DNA from: UBA2336 sp964404445
GTDB taxonomy: Bacteria > Bacteroidota > Bacteroidia > Cytophagales > Cyclobacteriaceae
DNA length: 64,000 bases
Direction of reading: 5' to 3'
Assembly: GCA_964404445.1 (NCBI GenBank)
Contig: CAYOJW010000003.1
Coordinates: 124,001-188,000, forward strand
The notes below the pieces were generated by a model. The model was given only the letters and a program-made list of their open reading frames with translations. It had not been told where the DNA came from and searched no databases. The translations under genes and the position numbers were made by a program. Positions 51,809 to 59,304 of the stretch are shown in pieces; the first letter of the stretch is position 1; the number at the start of each line of letters is the position of its first letter.

Positions 51809-52557
51809 TCGGCAGTGGGGTCTATTTTAAATACTTCACTCATTTCATCTAACAAGGGTTGAAGGTGTTCGCTGTGTTTACCCGCACGGCCACCGTAAAC
51901 GGGTTGCAGCGTTTGCCAATCGGGTAATGTTAGTTTTGTTTGTTGAATAACTTCTTCAACTTTTTTTATCCAGCGTTTTTTTAATAATTGTTCACCTCCG
52001 AAGATTTCTGCACCGATCAACTCGTTTTCATAAGGCGATTCCTCGAACATACCCAGCGCGTAGGGCAGGGCGTATGTCAACGAATTTTGTAATCGTACAA
52101 TGCTTTCTTCGGTAGCATTGCCTAATTGTTTTATAAAAGTGTTGGCGTGCAATGTATGGTAGCGGAGTTCGGCACGGATTTTCTTTGAAATATCGGCCAA
52201 CGGCTGGTACGAAGATTCACTCAACATTTCGAAACGGATGGCTTCGGCTGTATCGTACAAAAAGTGACGGATCAGGCTGAAATCATATTCGCCATTGGGT
52301 AACTCGGTGAAGATGCTGTTGTGGAACAAATTTGCCGAACGCATAAAGGCTACTGTATCAGGATCGTTTTCGCCAAGTGTTTGCAGCATACTGTACAACG
52401 CATAGCTCTGTCCGATTTTATCCTGCGCCATCGAAGAAAACGCAATGTCTTCTTCCAGCAACGGCCCAAAGCCTGTCCACTCCGAATTACGGTGACCGAG
52501 AATTAACTGGTCATCGGCTATTTTATAGAGGAGTTCTTTAAGTGCGTTTTCGTTCAT
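51802..52557 (-). CDS. paaC: Phenylacetyl-CoA epoxidase subunit PaaC
   Basis: A 251-residue ferritin-like protein, the structural partner of PaaA. I chose the ATG at 52557 (MNENALKELLYKIADDQLIL), because the three residues before it belong to the overlap with the membrane-protein gene. Conserved segments are GHRNSEWTGFGPLLEEDIAF and LRYHTLHANTFIKQLGNATE. It lacks the full diiron ligands, as expected for PaaC. It overlaps the next gene, dinB, by 7 bases. Confidence 0.93.
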   Translation of the reverse strand: MNENALKELLYKIADDQLILGHRNSEWTGFGPLLEEDIAFSSMAQDKIGQSYALYSMLQTLGENDPDTVAFMRSANLFHNSIFTELPNGEYDFSLIRHFLYDTAEAIRFEMLSESSYQPLADISKKIRAELRYHTLHANTFIKQLGNATEESIVRLQNSLTYALPYALGMFEESPYENELIGAEIFGGEQLLKKRWIKKVEEVIQQTKLTLPDWQTLQPVYGGRAGKHSEHLQPLLDEMSEVFKIDPTAEW

Positions 52558-52873
52558 AATGATTTTTATCAATCTTAACTTTAATGAATGAGTACATAAC
52601 GATCAGGAGGATAATCATCAGAGATGTGTTATACCCGACAATAAGACCCTGGCCTGCGAGAAGGATTATTAATACAGGGATGCTGATCAGTACAAATCTG
52701 AAATATCTGGTAGTGTTGCTTTTTGATTTAAGTTCGACTAATAGGTAGTATATTCCGGTTAATAAAAACCCTATATAGCAGATTAAACCACCATACGGAA
52801 TATTGAAGTAGTACATCGCGATTCCGACTCCACTAACAATGTGAGGGATATTTGGGTTTATTCGATCAAGCAT
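52538..52873 (-). CDS. Small integral membrane protein inserted between paaB and paaC
   Basis: A 111-residue protein with three or four hydrophobic helices (IVSGVGIAMYYFNIPYGGLI, YFRFVLISIPVLIILLAGQG, SLMIILLIVMYSFIKVK). No family is recognised. It shares one base with the paaB stop and overlaps the paaC start by 20 bases, so it is part of the operon despite being unrelated to the enzyme. AT content is higher than in the paa genes, suggesting a later insertion. Confidence 0.75.
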   Translation of the reverse strand: MLDRINPNIPHIVSGVGIAMYYFNIPYGGLICYIGFLLTGIYYLLVELKSKSNTTRYFRFVLISIPVLIILLAGQGLIVGYNTSLMIILLIVMYSFIKVKIDKNHYERKRT

Positions 52874-53481
52874 TACTGTTCTTTTTCCAAAAACTCTTTC
52901 AACTTATCCCCACCTTTATAATCTGCGGCGTCGCGGAATTTTTTCTCAGGCAATGTTAACCACAAGTCTTGTTCTTCGGCTGAGGTAAACCGGATGTCGG
53001 TAGTTTTAATCACCCAAATGTTATACACCACTTTATCGGTTTTAAAAGTCTTTTTTGCTTCGGCCATCGCCTCTTGTGGCGAACCGGCCTGCACTGTACC
53101 GGTGTGCCCGTGTTGCTTTCCGCGTTTGACTAACTGATATACTTCATACGATTCTTTCGGAGTTTTTTCTTCAAAGGTATCGGCAATTAAATCATAAGCG
53201 TTTTGCGCTCCGTCTGTCATGGGCGATACATAAACACTTCGCGTATCACACACATACAACGATACACACGTAAACCTGCGGGTGAAGGCTTCCTTTGCCA
53301 ACACGAATGCCATCTCTGTATCGGGTGCATGCACAATACCTTCGTGCTGAAACGGCTTGCCGGCTTTGGGTTGAACAAAAACCTCGTACGTGCCTAATTG
53401 ATCGAGCGGAGCTTTCGGTAAAATTTCACCGGGCTGCCCGATAACGGGTAAGCGGTTTACGCGTGGGTCTAAAGAGTTCAT
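52873..53481 (-). CDS. paaB: Phenylacetyl-CoA epoxidase subunit PaaB, two tandem PaaB-like domains
   Basis: A 202-residue protein from the ATG at 53481. PaaB of Proteobacteria is about 95 residues; here two similar domains stand in tandem. Domain one has YEVFVQPKAGKPFQHEGIVH then TEMAFVLAKEAFTRRF and CDTRSVYVS (about 35-95), and domain two has YEVYQLVKRGKQHGHTGTVQ then QEAMAEAKKTFKTD and IKTTDIRFTS (about 118-178). PaaB bridges PaaA-PaaC heterodimers. The upstream intergenic region (53482-53557) holds a perfect 17-bp inverted repeat. Confidence 0.9.
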   Translation of the reverse strand: MNSLDPRVNRLPVIGQPGEILPKAPLDQLGTYEVFVQPKAGKPFQHEGIVHAPDTEMAFVLAKEAFTRRFTCVSLYVCDTRSVYVSPMTDGAQNAYDLIADTFEEKTPKESYEVYQLVKRGKQHGHTGTVQAGSPQEAMAEAKKTFKTDKVVYNIWVIKTTDIRFTSAEEQDLWLTLPEKKFRDAADYKGGDKLKEFLEKEQ

Positions 53482-53518
53482 TAACGAGTTGTAAGACTTT
53501 AGTAGTAAGATGTTAGTT

Positions 53519-53554
53519 AGTCCACTGTCGACTGCCAGCAGTCGACAGTGGACT
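53519..53554 (-). repeat. Perfect 17-bp inverted repeat between paaA and paaB
   Basis: AGTCCACTGTCGACTGC and its exact reverse complement with a 2-base loop. On either strand no T run follows, so it is not a classic terminator; it may process the mRNA or be a REP-type element. Confidence 0.8.
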
Positions 53555-53557
53555 TCT

Positions 53558-54544
53558 CTATGCAAGAGGTACCGTATATTTTGTCTTGGGTGTTTTCAAG
53601 GCTTCGCGTACCCACCGGCCACGGGCTTCGGCAATGCGCCTTACTTCGAGGCGTTCTTTGTTGCATGGGCCATCGCCATTGATTACACGTTTAAATTCTT
53701 CCCAATCGGGTTCAGTATATTCCCACCGGTTGGTTTCTGTATTCTTTTTTAGTTTCTCATCGGGAATGGTAAAGCCAAGTTCCCAGATTTTCGGCACGTA
53801 CATATCCAAAAACTGGTTGCGCACATCATCGTTCGATGACATCTTCACTTTCCACCGCATCAATACTTCGGTGTGTGCCGAAATTTTATCAGATGGTCCG
53901 AAGAAGTGCATCATGGGTTTCCACCAACGGTTAATAGCTTCCTGAAACATATCGCGTTGTTTTTGTGTGCCTGTTGCCAGGAAAATCACGCAATGATGGC
54001 CATACTTTAAGTGAAAAGATTCTTCGGCACATATCCGCTCAAGCGCACGGCAATACGGCCCGTAACTTCCTTTTGCATTGGCTAACTGGTTTACGATGGC
54101 ACCGGCATCGACTAACCACGAAATAAAACACGAGTCGGCCCACGTAAAAGCCGGGTAGTTAAAGATGTTCGAGTATTTCGATTTACCACTGATCAGGTCA
54201 TCGATCATCTGCTCGCGGGTTTTGCCTAACGTTTCGGCTGCGCTGTACAACAGTTGTCCGTGGCCGACCTCGTCCTGCACTTTGGCCATCAACGCCAGTT
54301 TGCGTTTAAAACCCGGGGCGCGGGTAATCCAGGTGCCTTCGGGCAGTGCGCCAATAATTTCGCTATGGGCGTGCTGCTCGATCATGCGGATAAGCTGCTT
54401 GCGGTAGAGTGCAGGCATCCAATCGGTCGGTTCGATTTTCTCGCCCCGTGCAATGCGGGCTTCAAATTCGGCCAGCTTTACCGGGTCTTCCTGGGCAACG
54501 CTGTCGGTTTTAATTCCTTCAAAAGTATTTCCGCCTCCGTACAT
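53558..54544 (-). CDS. paaA: Phenylacetyl-CoA epoxidase catalytic subunit PaaA
   Basis: A 328-residue diiron protein. Ligand-bearing helices are visible as HAHSEIIGALPEG, KVQDEVGHGQLLYSAAETLG, SFISWLVDAGAI-like and AEESFHLKYGHH. It inserts one oxygen atom into the ring of phenylacetyl-CoA. It is the first structural gene of the operon and stands 62 bases downstream of the tetR stop, with a promoter and operator in this gap. The substrate link to phenylacetate is from family knowledge. Confidence 0.95.
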   Translation of the reverse strand: MYGGGNTFEGIKTDSVAQEDPVKLAEFEARIARGEKIEPTDWMPALYRKQLIRMIEQHAHSEIIGALPEGTWITRAPGFKRKLALMAKVQDEVGHGQLLYSAAETLGKTREQMIDDLISGKSKYSNIFNYPAFTWADSCFISWLVDAGAIVNQLANAKGSYGPYCRALERICAEESFHLKYGHHCVIFLATGTQKQRDMFQEAINRWWKPMMHFFGPSDKISAHTEVLMRWKVKMSSNDDVRNQFLDMYVPKIWELGFTIPDEKLKKNTETNRWEYTEPDWEEFKRVINGDGPCNKERLEVRRIAEARGRWVREALKTPKTKYTVPLA

Positions 54545-54564
54545 AGTTATAACGAATTAGTCCC

Positions 54565-54595
54565 TAAAGATAAGGACTAACATCCGTTAGCAAAA
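54565..54595 (-). promoter_or_regulatory. Putative paaA promoter with palindromic operator in the spacer
   Basis: On the minus strand TTTTG (54591-54595), then an 18-base spacer, then TATCTTTA (54565-54572), close to the Bacteroidota -33/-7 consensus. The spacer contains CTAACGGATGTTAG (54577-54590), a palindrome fitting a TetR dimer. A second inverted repeat, TTAGTCC/GGACTAA (54558-54580), surrounds the -7 box. Confidence 0.6.
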
Positions 54596-54606
54596 CACGT
54601 TTTTGA

Positions 54607-55194
54607 TTAGTTTTGTTTGAGGCCGTTTACGAGCATTTCGGCAAGTTGTTTGCCCAATGCCTGCGGGTCGATTGCGCTGTTTGGGCTATACCACAAGGGC
54701 ATCCAGTTCAGGGACGAGAAAAGCGTCATCACGGCAAGCTTGGTGTCGATGTCCTTCTTGAATTCGCCATTTTGCACACCTTCTTCGATAATGCTTTTAA
54801 AACGGTTAATGTAGTTGATGCGTAACAACAGGAAATCGCGCAAATACGGATTGCTGAGGTGACGGTGCTCGTTCATAAATACGGCCGATGCGGTGAGGTC
54901 GCGAGCCATTACGTTTACGTGGCCAATAATGCCCAACGTGAGTTTTTCGCTGGCCGATACGTTTTGCTGCTCTACCTTTTCAAGTGAGGTGCGGAAATCG
55001 GCCGCCATGTCAAAGCATAGTGTTTGAAGGATTTCTTCTTTTGATTTGATGTGTGAGTACAGGCTGGCCGCCTCAATACCAAGCTTTTGCGCAAGGTCGC
55101 GCATGGAAGAAGCCGCGTAACCCTTTTCTTTAAAGAGTGCTGCCGCACTACGAATTACCTGTTCTTTCCGGGATAAATTACCAACTGCTTCCAT
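54607..55194 (-). CDS. TetR/AcrR-family regulator of the paa operon
   Basis: A 195-residue TetR regulator. The N-terminal helix-turn-helix is at about residues 10-55 (AAALFKEKGYAASSMRDLAQ, SLYSHIKSKEEIL). The ligand-binding domain follows, ending in LAEMLVNGLKQ. It lies directly upstream of paaA and is co-directional; the operator-like palindrome at 54577 is in the paaA promoter. The likely inducer is phenylacetyl-CoA, as for PaaR-type regulators, but this is inferred from the neighbours. Confidence 0.9.
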   Translation of the reverse strand: MEAVGNLSRKEQVIRSAAALFKEKGYAASSMRDLAQKLGIEAASLYSHIKSKEEILQTLCFDMAADFRTSLEKVEQQNVSASEKLTLGIIGHVNVMARDLTASAVFMNEHRHLSNPYLRDFLLLRINYINRFKSIIEEGVQNGEFKKDIDTKLAVMTLFSSLNWMPLWYSPNSAIDPQALGKQLAEMLVNGLKQN

Positions 55195-55199
55195 AGCCT

Positions 55200-55218
55200 G
55201 AGATATATCTCAAAAATA
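55200..55218 (-). promoter_or_regulatory. Putative tetR promoter with palindrome
   Basis: GAGATATATCTC (55200-55211), a perfect palindrome directly upstream of the tetR start, touches the -7-like sequence TATTTTTG (minus strand, 55211-55218). It could be the autoregulatory site; it differs from the paaA operator in sequence. Confidence 0.4.
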
Positions 55219-55271
55219 TGAGAAAATATGCTCAGCCTGAAATACCAATTCTATATTTTAGGAAAATAAAT

Positions 55272-55778
55272 ATGCGTATGGAGTACCGGTCGATGGCGGA
55301 ATATTTTTACAAAGTACACAATCGTTTGTATGCGGTAATATTGCTTCCGATACTATCGTTTGTTAGTGTCTTTGGGTTGCTGATGAACGAAACTGCACCG
55401 GTTTGGCCGTACCACACATTGCCAGCCGGGCACATTGTAATGGGTTTGGCGGGCGGTGCAGTAGTGATATGGTTAGCGGGCTTCATCGTTTTTCGGAGTA
55501 AGCTCCCGGAAGCCCGAACGCCCGATAGTTTAGGGATTCGGCTGGACGGGTACTATAAACTTACACTTACCCGTTTTGTGATCTGGATGTCGGGTTTGTT
55601 CATGCTGGTACTTGCATTTCTGATTATGCCACACCCGTACCTGCTGGCCTTGTTTTTTGTTTTGTTAGGTACGTTACCATTTTTTTGGCCACGCCCGGCA
55701 AAAGTATGCACCGACCTCGGCCTGAAAGGCGATGAACGAACCCTCGTACTGCACAAAATGGATAAATTACACCCGTGA
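55272..55778 (+). CDS. Integral membrane protein of unknown function
   Basis: A 168-residue protein with four predicted membrane helices: LYAVILLPILSFVSVFGLLM, AGHIVMGLAGGAVVIWLAGF, FVIWMSGLFMLVLAFLI and YLLALFFVLLGTLPFF. The first ATG (55218) would add an unlikely extension, so 55272 (or 55278) is preferred. It is transcribed away from the paa operon and shares the control region with tetR. No family recognised. Confidence 0.7.
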   Translation: MRMEYRSMAEYFYKVHNRLYAVILLPILSFVSVFGLLMNETAPVWPYHTLPAGHIVMGLAGGAVVIWLAGFIVFRSKLPEARTPDSLGIRLDGYYKLTLTRFVIWMSGLFMLVLAFLIMPHPYLLALFFVLLGTLPFFWPRPAKVCTDLGLKGDERTLVLHKMDKLHP

Positions 55779-55814
55779 AACAGGTGCTTTCAGAAAGAAA
55801 TGTTGTAATGCTTT

Positions 55815-55943
55815 TTAATACTGATTGATCAGAATTAACGCGGCTGTTACCAGTGCCCCGGCTATCAACATCCCTAACGTTATTAAGATGATCAGGTCGC
55901 GCCCCAGAGGATTTACCTGAAACATTTTACTGTACGATTTCAT
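55815..55943 (-). CDS. Small single-helix membrane protein (42 residues)
   Basis: On the minus strand ATG at 55943 opens M-K-S-Y-S-K-M-F-Q-V-N-P-L-G-R-D followed by one hydrophobic helix (LIILITLGMLIAGALVTAAL) and ends ILINQY. The short cytoplasmic part with Lys, Arg and Asp and one clean transmembrane helix looks like a real small protein. It lies alone between two plus-strand genes. The family is not known to me; the start could also be another in-frame Met. Confidence 0.55.
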   Translation of the reverse strand: MKSYSKMFQVNPLGRDLIILITLGMLIAGALVTAALILINQY

Positions 55944-56176
55944 ACCAAACTTTATTTATAGACACTACGAAGGTAACACCAGGTTTTGATTGGCTGTAAG
56001 GCATGAAAGATATTTTTTTTTTCGGAGCCTGTAATTTTTTTAAGCCGGTTACCCTGTATGCTTAGGGTGAATGTGTTACGTGTGCTTTGTTGAACTATCG
56101 AAATAACCCACACCCCCGATGTGCCCATGTACCTTATAACCGTAAAACCGCGTTTTACCATTTGGCCGCAAGGTCG

Positions 56177-56184
56177 TACCTTTG
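56177..56184 (+). promoter_or_regulatory. Putative -7 box of ffh
   Basis: TACCTTTG, an exact match to the Bacteroidota -7 consensus TAnnTTTG, 29 bases before the ffh ATG, with a weak TTTT at 56153 in the -33 position. Confidence 0.5.
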
Positions 56185-56213
56185 CCGCTTACAGCATTTG
56201 AAAAGTAACATTC

Positions 56214-57545
56214 ATGTTCGATAGTTTAAGTTTAAAGCTCGAAAAAGCCTTTCAAACCTTAAAAGGCCAGGGGAGGATCACCGAGGTAAACGTAGCCTCA
56301 ACCATAAAAGAAATCCGCAAGGCATTGATCGATGCGGACGTAAACTATAAGGTTGCCAAAGAAGTTACCGATGATATAAAACAAAAAGCCCTGGGGCAAA
56401 ATGTACTCACGGCCATATCGCCCGGGCAGTTGTTGGTTAAAATCACCAACGATGAGCTAACCGCGCTCATGGGCGGGCAAAGCGAAGACATTAAAATTGA
56501 GGGCAACCCGGCAGTTATCCTCATTGCCGGTTTACAGGGTTCGGGTAAAACAACGTTTTCCGGAAAGTTAGCTAACTACCTGAAAAAACAAGGCCGCCAG
56601 GTGTTGTTAACAGCGTGCGATATTTACCGCCCGGCTGCGATTAACCAGTTAAAAGTGTTGGGCGAACAGGTTGGCGTTGAAGTATATGCCGAACCCGAAA
56701 ATAAAGATGCTGTAAAAATTGCCAAGGCAGCCATCGAGCACGCGAAGAAAAACAATCACCGTGTGGTTGTTGTCGATACGGCCGGCCGCTTGGCGGTAGA
56801 TGAGGAAATGATGGATGAGATTGCCCGGTTAAAAGAGGCGCTCAAACCAACCGAAACATTATTTGTTGTCGATTCTATGACCGGGCAGGATGCGGTAAAT
56901 ACTGCCAAGGCATTCAACGACCGGCTGAACTTTAATGGTGTAGTGCTTACCAAGTTAGACGGTGATGCCCGTGGTGGTGCAGCCCTGTCGATCCGCAGGG
57001 TAGTCGATAAGCCTATCAAATTCATCAGTACAGGCGAGAAAATGGAGGCGATTGATCGCTTCTATCCCGACCGCATGGCGGGGCGAATCCTGGGCATGGG
57101 TGATGTGGTTGGCCTTGTTGAAAAAGCACAACAAACTTTTGACGAAGAAGAAGCCAGACGACTGAATGCGAAGCTTCGTAAAAACCAATTCGATTTTAAC
57201 GACTTTCTTACCCAATTAGAGCAAATCAAAAAAATGGGTAACATCAAAGATCTGATGAGCATGATTCCCGGTGTGGGTAAAGCCATGAAAGGATTGGATG
57301 TGGACGATAATTCGTTTAAACCGGTAGAAGCCATCATCCGCTCGATGACGAAGCACGAGCGCGAAAACCCCGACATGATTAACGGCAGCCGTAAAGAAAG
57401 AATCGCCAAAGGAAGCGGTACTTCTGTTCCGCAGGTAAACCAGTTACTCAAACAGTTTGGCGATATGCGCAAGATGATGAAAACCATGAATAAAATGGGC
57501 GGTCCTAAACGAGCGTTATCATCGATGAACCCCTTTGGCCGATAA
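56214..57545 (+). CDS. ffh: Signal recognition particle GTPase Ffh
   Basis: A 443-residue SRP54 protein. The N domain is followed by the G domain with P-loop GLQGSGKTTFSGKLA (residues 106-120), DTAGRLAVDEEMM and TKLDGDARGGAALS. The methionine-rich M domain begins near MGNIKDLMSMIPGVGKAMKG and ends MRKMMKTMNKMGG. It binds signal peptides of nascent membrane proteins and docks them to FtsY. It overlaps nothing and is followed after one base by lspA. Confidence 0.97.
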   Translation: MFDSLSLKLEKAFQTLKGQGRITEVNVASTIKEIRKALIDADVNYKVAKEVTDDIKQKALGQNVLTAISPGQLLVKITNDELTALMGGQSEDIKIEGNPAVILIAGLQGSGKTTFSGKLANYLKKQGRQVLLTACDIYRPAAINQLKVLGEQVGVEVYAEPENKDAVKIAKAAIEHAKKNNHRVVVVDTAGRLAVDEEMMDEIARLKEALKPTETLFVVDSMTGQDAVNTAKAFNDRLNFNGVVLTKLDGDARGGAALSIRRVVDKPIKFISTGEKMEAIDRFYPDRMAGRILGMGDVVGLVEKAQQTFDEEEARRLNAKLRKNQFDFNDFLTQLEQIKKMGNIKDLMSMIPGVGKAMKGLDVDDNSFKPVEAIIRSMTKHERENPDMINGSRKERIAKGSGTSVPQVNQLLKQFGDMRKMMKTMNKMGGPKRALSSMNPFGR

Positions 57546-57546
57546 T

Positions 57547-58059
57547 ATGCGTACAAAAGTTATCCGGGCTGTTGTAATACTGGCAGTATTGCTCGCCAAT
57601 GTGGGGTGCGATCAGTTGTCGAAGCACGTGGTGCGCCAGCGCATTGATGCGTATGAACAAATTGAGGTTGTAACCAATCACCTTACGCTGATGCGGGTAG
57701 AAAACAAGGGTGCCTTTTTAAGTCTGGGTGCTGAGTTGCCCAAAGCAATCCGGTTTACGTTGCTGTCGGTGTTTCCATTGGTTGTGCTGGGTTTTGGGTT
57801 GGGATATTTGTTCACCAAAACCAACCTGCCTAAACTTTCGGTGGTGGGGTTCTCTTTCGTGATCGGAGGGGGCATCGGAAATCTGTACGACCGGTTGGTA
57901 CACGGTTCGGTTACCGATTTTCTTCACATTGATTTTATCATTTTTGAAACGGGTGTTTTTAATATGGCCGATGTGTCGATCATGACGGGCATGGCGTTGG
58001 TATTACTCGGTTCTTTTATCCATAAAAACAAACCCGTTGCCACTGATCCGGTGTCATGA
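57547..58059 (+). CDS. lspA: Signal peptidase II LspA
   Basis: A 170-residue integral membrane aspartyl protease with four helices. The ATG at 57547 starts directly after the ffh stop; the four residues before it are in the same frame but lie in the ffh overlap. Conserved blocks are NKGAFLSLGAELP, GGGIGNLYDRLVHGSVTDF and FNMADVSIM, containing the two catalytic Asp residues. It cleaves prolipoprotein signal peptides, fitting the many lipoproteins seen in this window. Confidence 0.95.
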   Translation: MRTKVIRAVVILAVLLANVGCDQLSKHVVRQRIDAYEQIEVVTNHLTLMRVENKGAFLSLGAELPKAIRFTLLSVFPLVVLGFGLGYLFTKTNLPKLSVVGFSFVIGGGIGNLYDRLVHGSVTDFLHIDFIIFETGVFNMADVSIMTGMALVLLGSFIHKNKPVATDPVS

Positions 58060-59204
58060 GAGCGACAAGGCTTTTCACCGATTTTTTTAACAGTGAAAAA
58101 ACGGGCGGTATTATATTGGTTGCCTGTACATTGGTATCGCTTTTACTTGCCAATTCGGTAACGGCATCGAATTACCTTCAAATCTGGAATTATCCATTGG
58201 GTGATCACACCTTAACGCATTGGATAAACGATGGATTGATGACCATCTTTTTTTTATTGGTAGGGCTGGAGTTAGAGCGCGAAGTTTATGCCGGTGAGCT
58301 TTCATCGCGTAAGCAAGCCACGCTTCCGGTAATTGCCGCGTTGGGCGGTATGCTGGTTCCGGCCGGAATTTTTTTACTGTTTAATGCAGGCACCGATACC
58401 CAGGCAGGAGCCGGCATACCTATGGCTACCGATATTGCCTTTGCTATTGGTATTTTATTGTTGTTGGGTAAACGCATTCCGGTATCGGTAAAAATTTTAT
58501 TAACGGCCTTAGCCGTAATCGATGATTTGGGTGCCATACTGGTGATCGCCATTTTTTATACCGATACGCTGGCGTTCAATAGCCTGTTTATAGCGTTGGG
58601 CATTATGGCCTTTTTGTTCGTGTTGAACCGGCTAAAAATTTATAACCTGATTCCTTACCTGATCGGAGGTTTTGGTATGTGGTATTTTATGCTGCAGTCG
58701 GGCGTGCATGCAACCCTTGCCGGAGTGTTGCTGGCCTTTGTTATTCCGTTTGGTGATGGATCAAAAAAATCACCTTCGTATATACTTCAGCGCTTATTAC
58801 ATAAACCGGTTGCTTTTGTTATCCTGCCGCTCTTTGCATTGGCCAATACCAGTATTGTAATTGAGCATGACTGGACTTCCGGGCTTACTAATCTGAATAG
58901 TATAGGCATTATGGCCGGTTTAGTCATTGGCAAGCCACTGGGTATTTTCCTGTTTTCGATAATAGCCATTGTTGCAGGCATTGCGGCCATGCCGACTGGT
59001 ATGCGCTGGAAACACATACTGGGTATTGGGTTTTTGGGCGGCATCGGGTTCACGATGTCTATCTTCATTACACTGTTGGCTTTCGATGAACTCCATCATC
59101 AGCAAGAAGCAAAAATTGCCATTTTGTTAGCATCCTTTATTTCGGCTCTTGCCGGATTAGCATGGCTAACCGGTGCGACATCCCGAAAAACCAAAAGTAT
59201 GTGA
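58056..59204 (+). CDS. nhaA: Na+/H+ antiporter NhaA
   Basis: A 382-residue antiporter with about twelve helices. The ion-binding pair DD is in ALAVIDDLGAILVIAIFY, and PMATDIAFAIGIL is the earlier conserved unwound helix. It exchanges two protons for one sodium ion across the inner membrane. It overlaps lspA by ATGA. The 3' end overlaps the putative promoter region of the kinase gene. Confidence 0.95.
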   Translation: MRATRLFTDFFNSEKTGGIILVACTLVSLLLANSVTASNYLQIWNYPLGDHTLTHWINDGLMTIFFLLVGLELEREVYAGELSSRKQATLPVIAALGGMLVPAGIFLLFNAGTDTQAGAGIPMATDIAFAIGILLLLGKRIPVSVKILLTALAVIDDLGAILVIAIFYTDTLAFNSLFIALGIMAFLFVLNRLKIYNLIPYLIGGFGMWYFMLQSGVHATLAGVLLAFVIPFGDGSKKSPSYILQRLLHKPVAFVILPLFALANTSIVIEHDWTSGLTNLNSIGIMAGLVIGKPLGIFLFSIIAIVAGIAAMPTGMRWKHILGIGFLGGIGFTMSIFITLLAFDELHHQQEAKIAILLASFISALAGLAWLTGATSRKTKSM

Positions 59205-59230
59205 ACATGTTAGTTCGCAGCCAAACCATA

Positions 59231-59238
59231 TACCTTTG
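59231..59238 (+). promoter_or_regulatory. Putative -7 box of the histidine kinase gene
   Basis: TACCTTTG, an exact Bacteroidota -7 match, 67 bases before the kinase ATG, just behind the nhaA stop. Confidence 0.4.
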
Positions 59239-59304
59239 GTTGCATCATGTTTTTCCTTACCTTCGGCTGTATCGATACATTCATCTGGATTAACGGTTCG
59301 GTCA

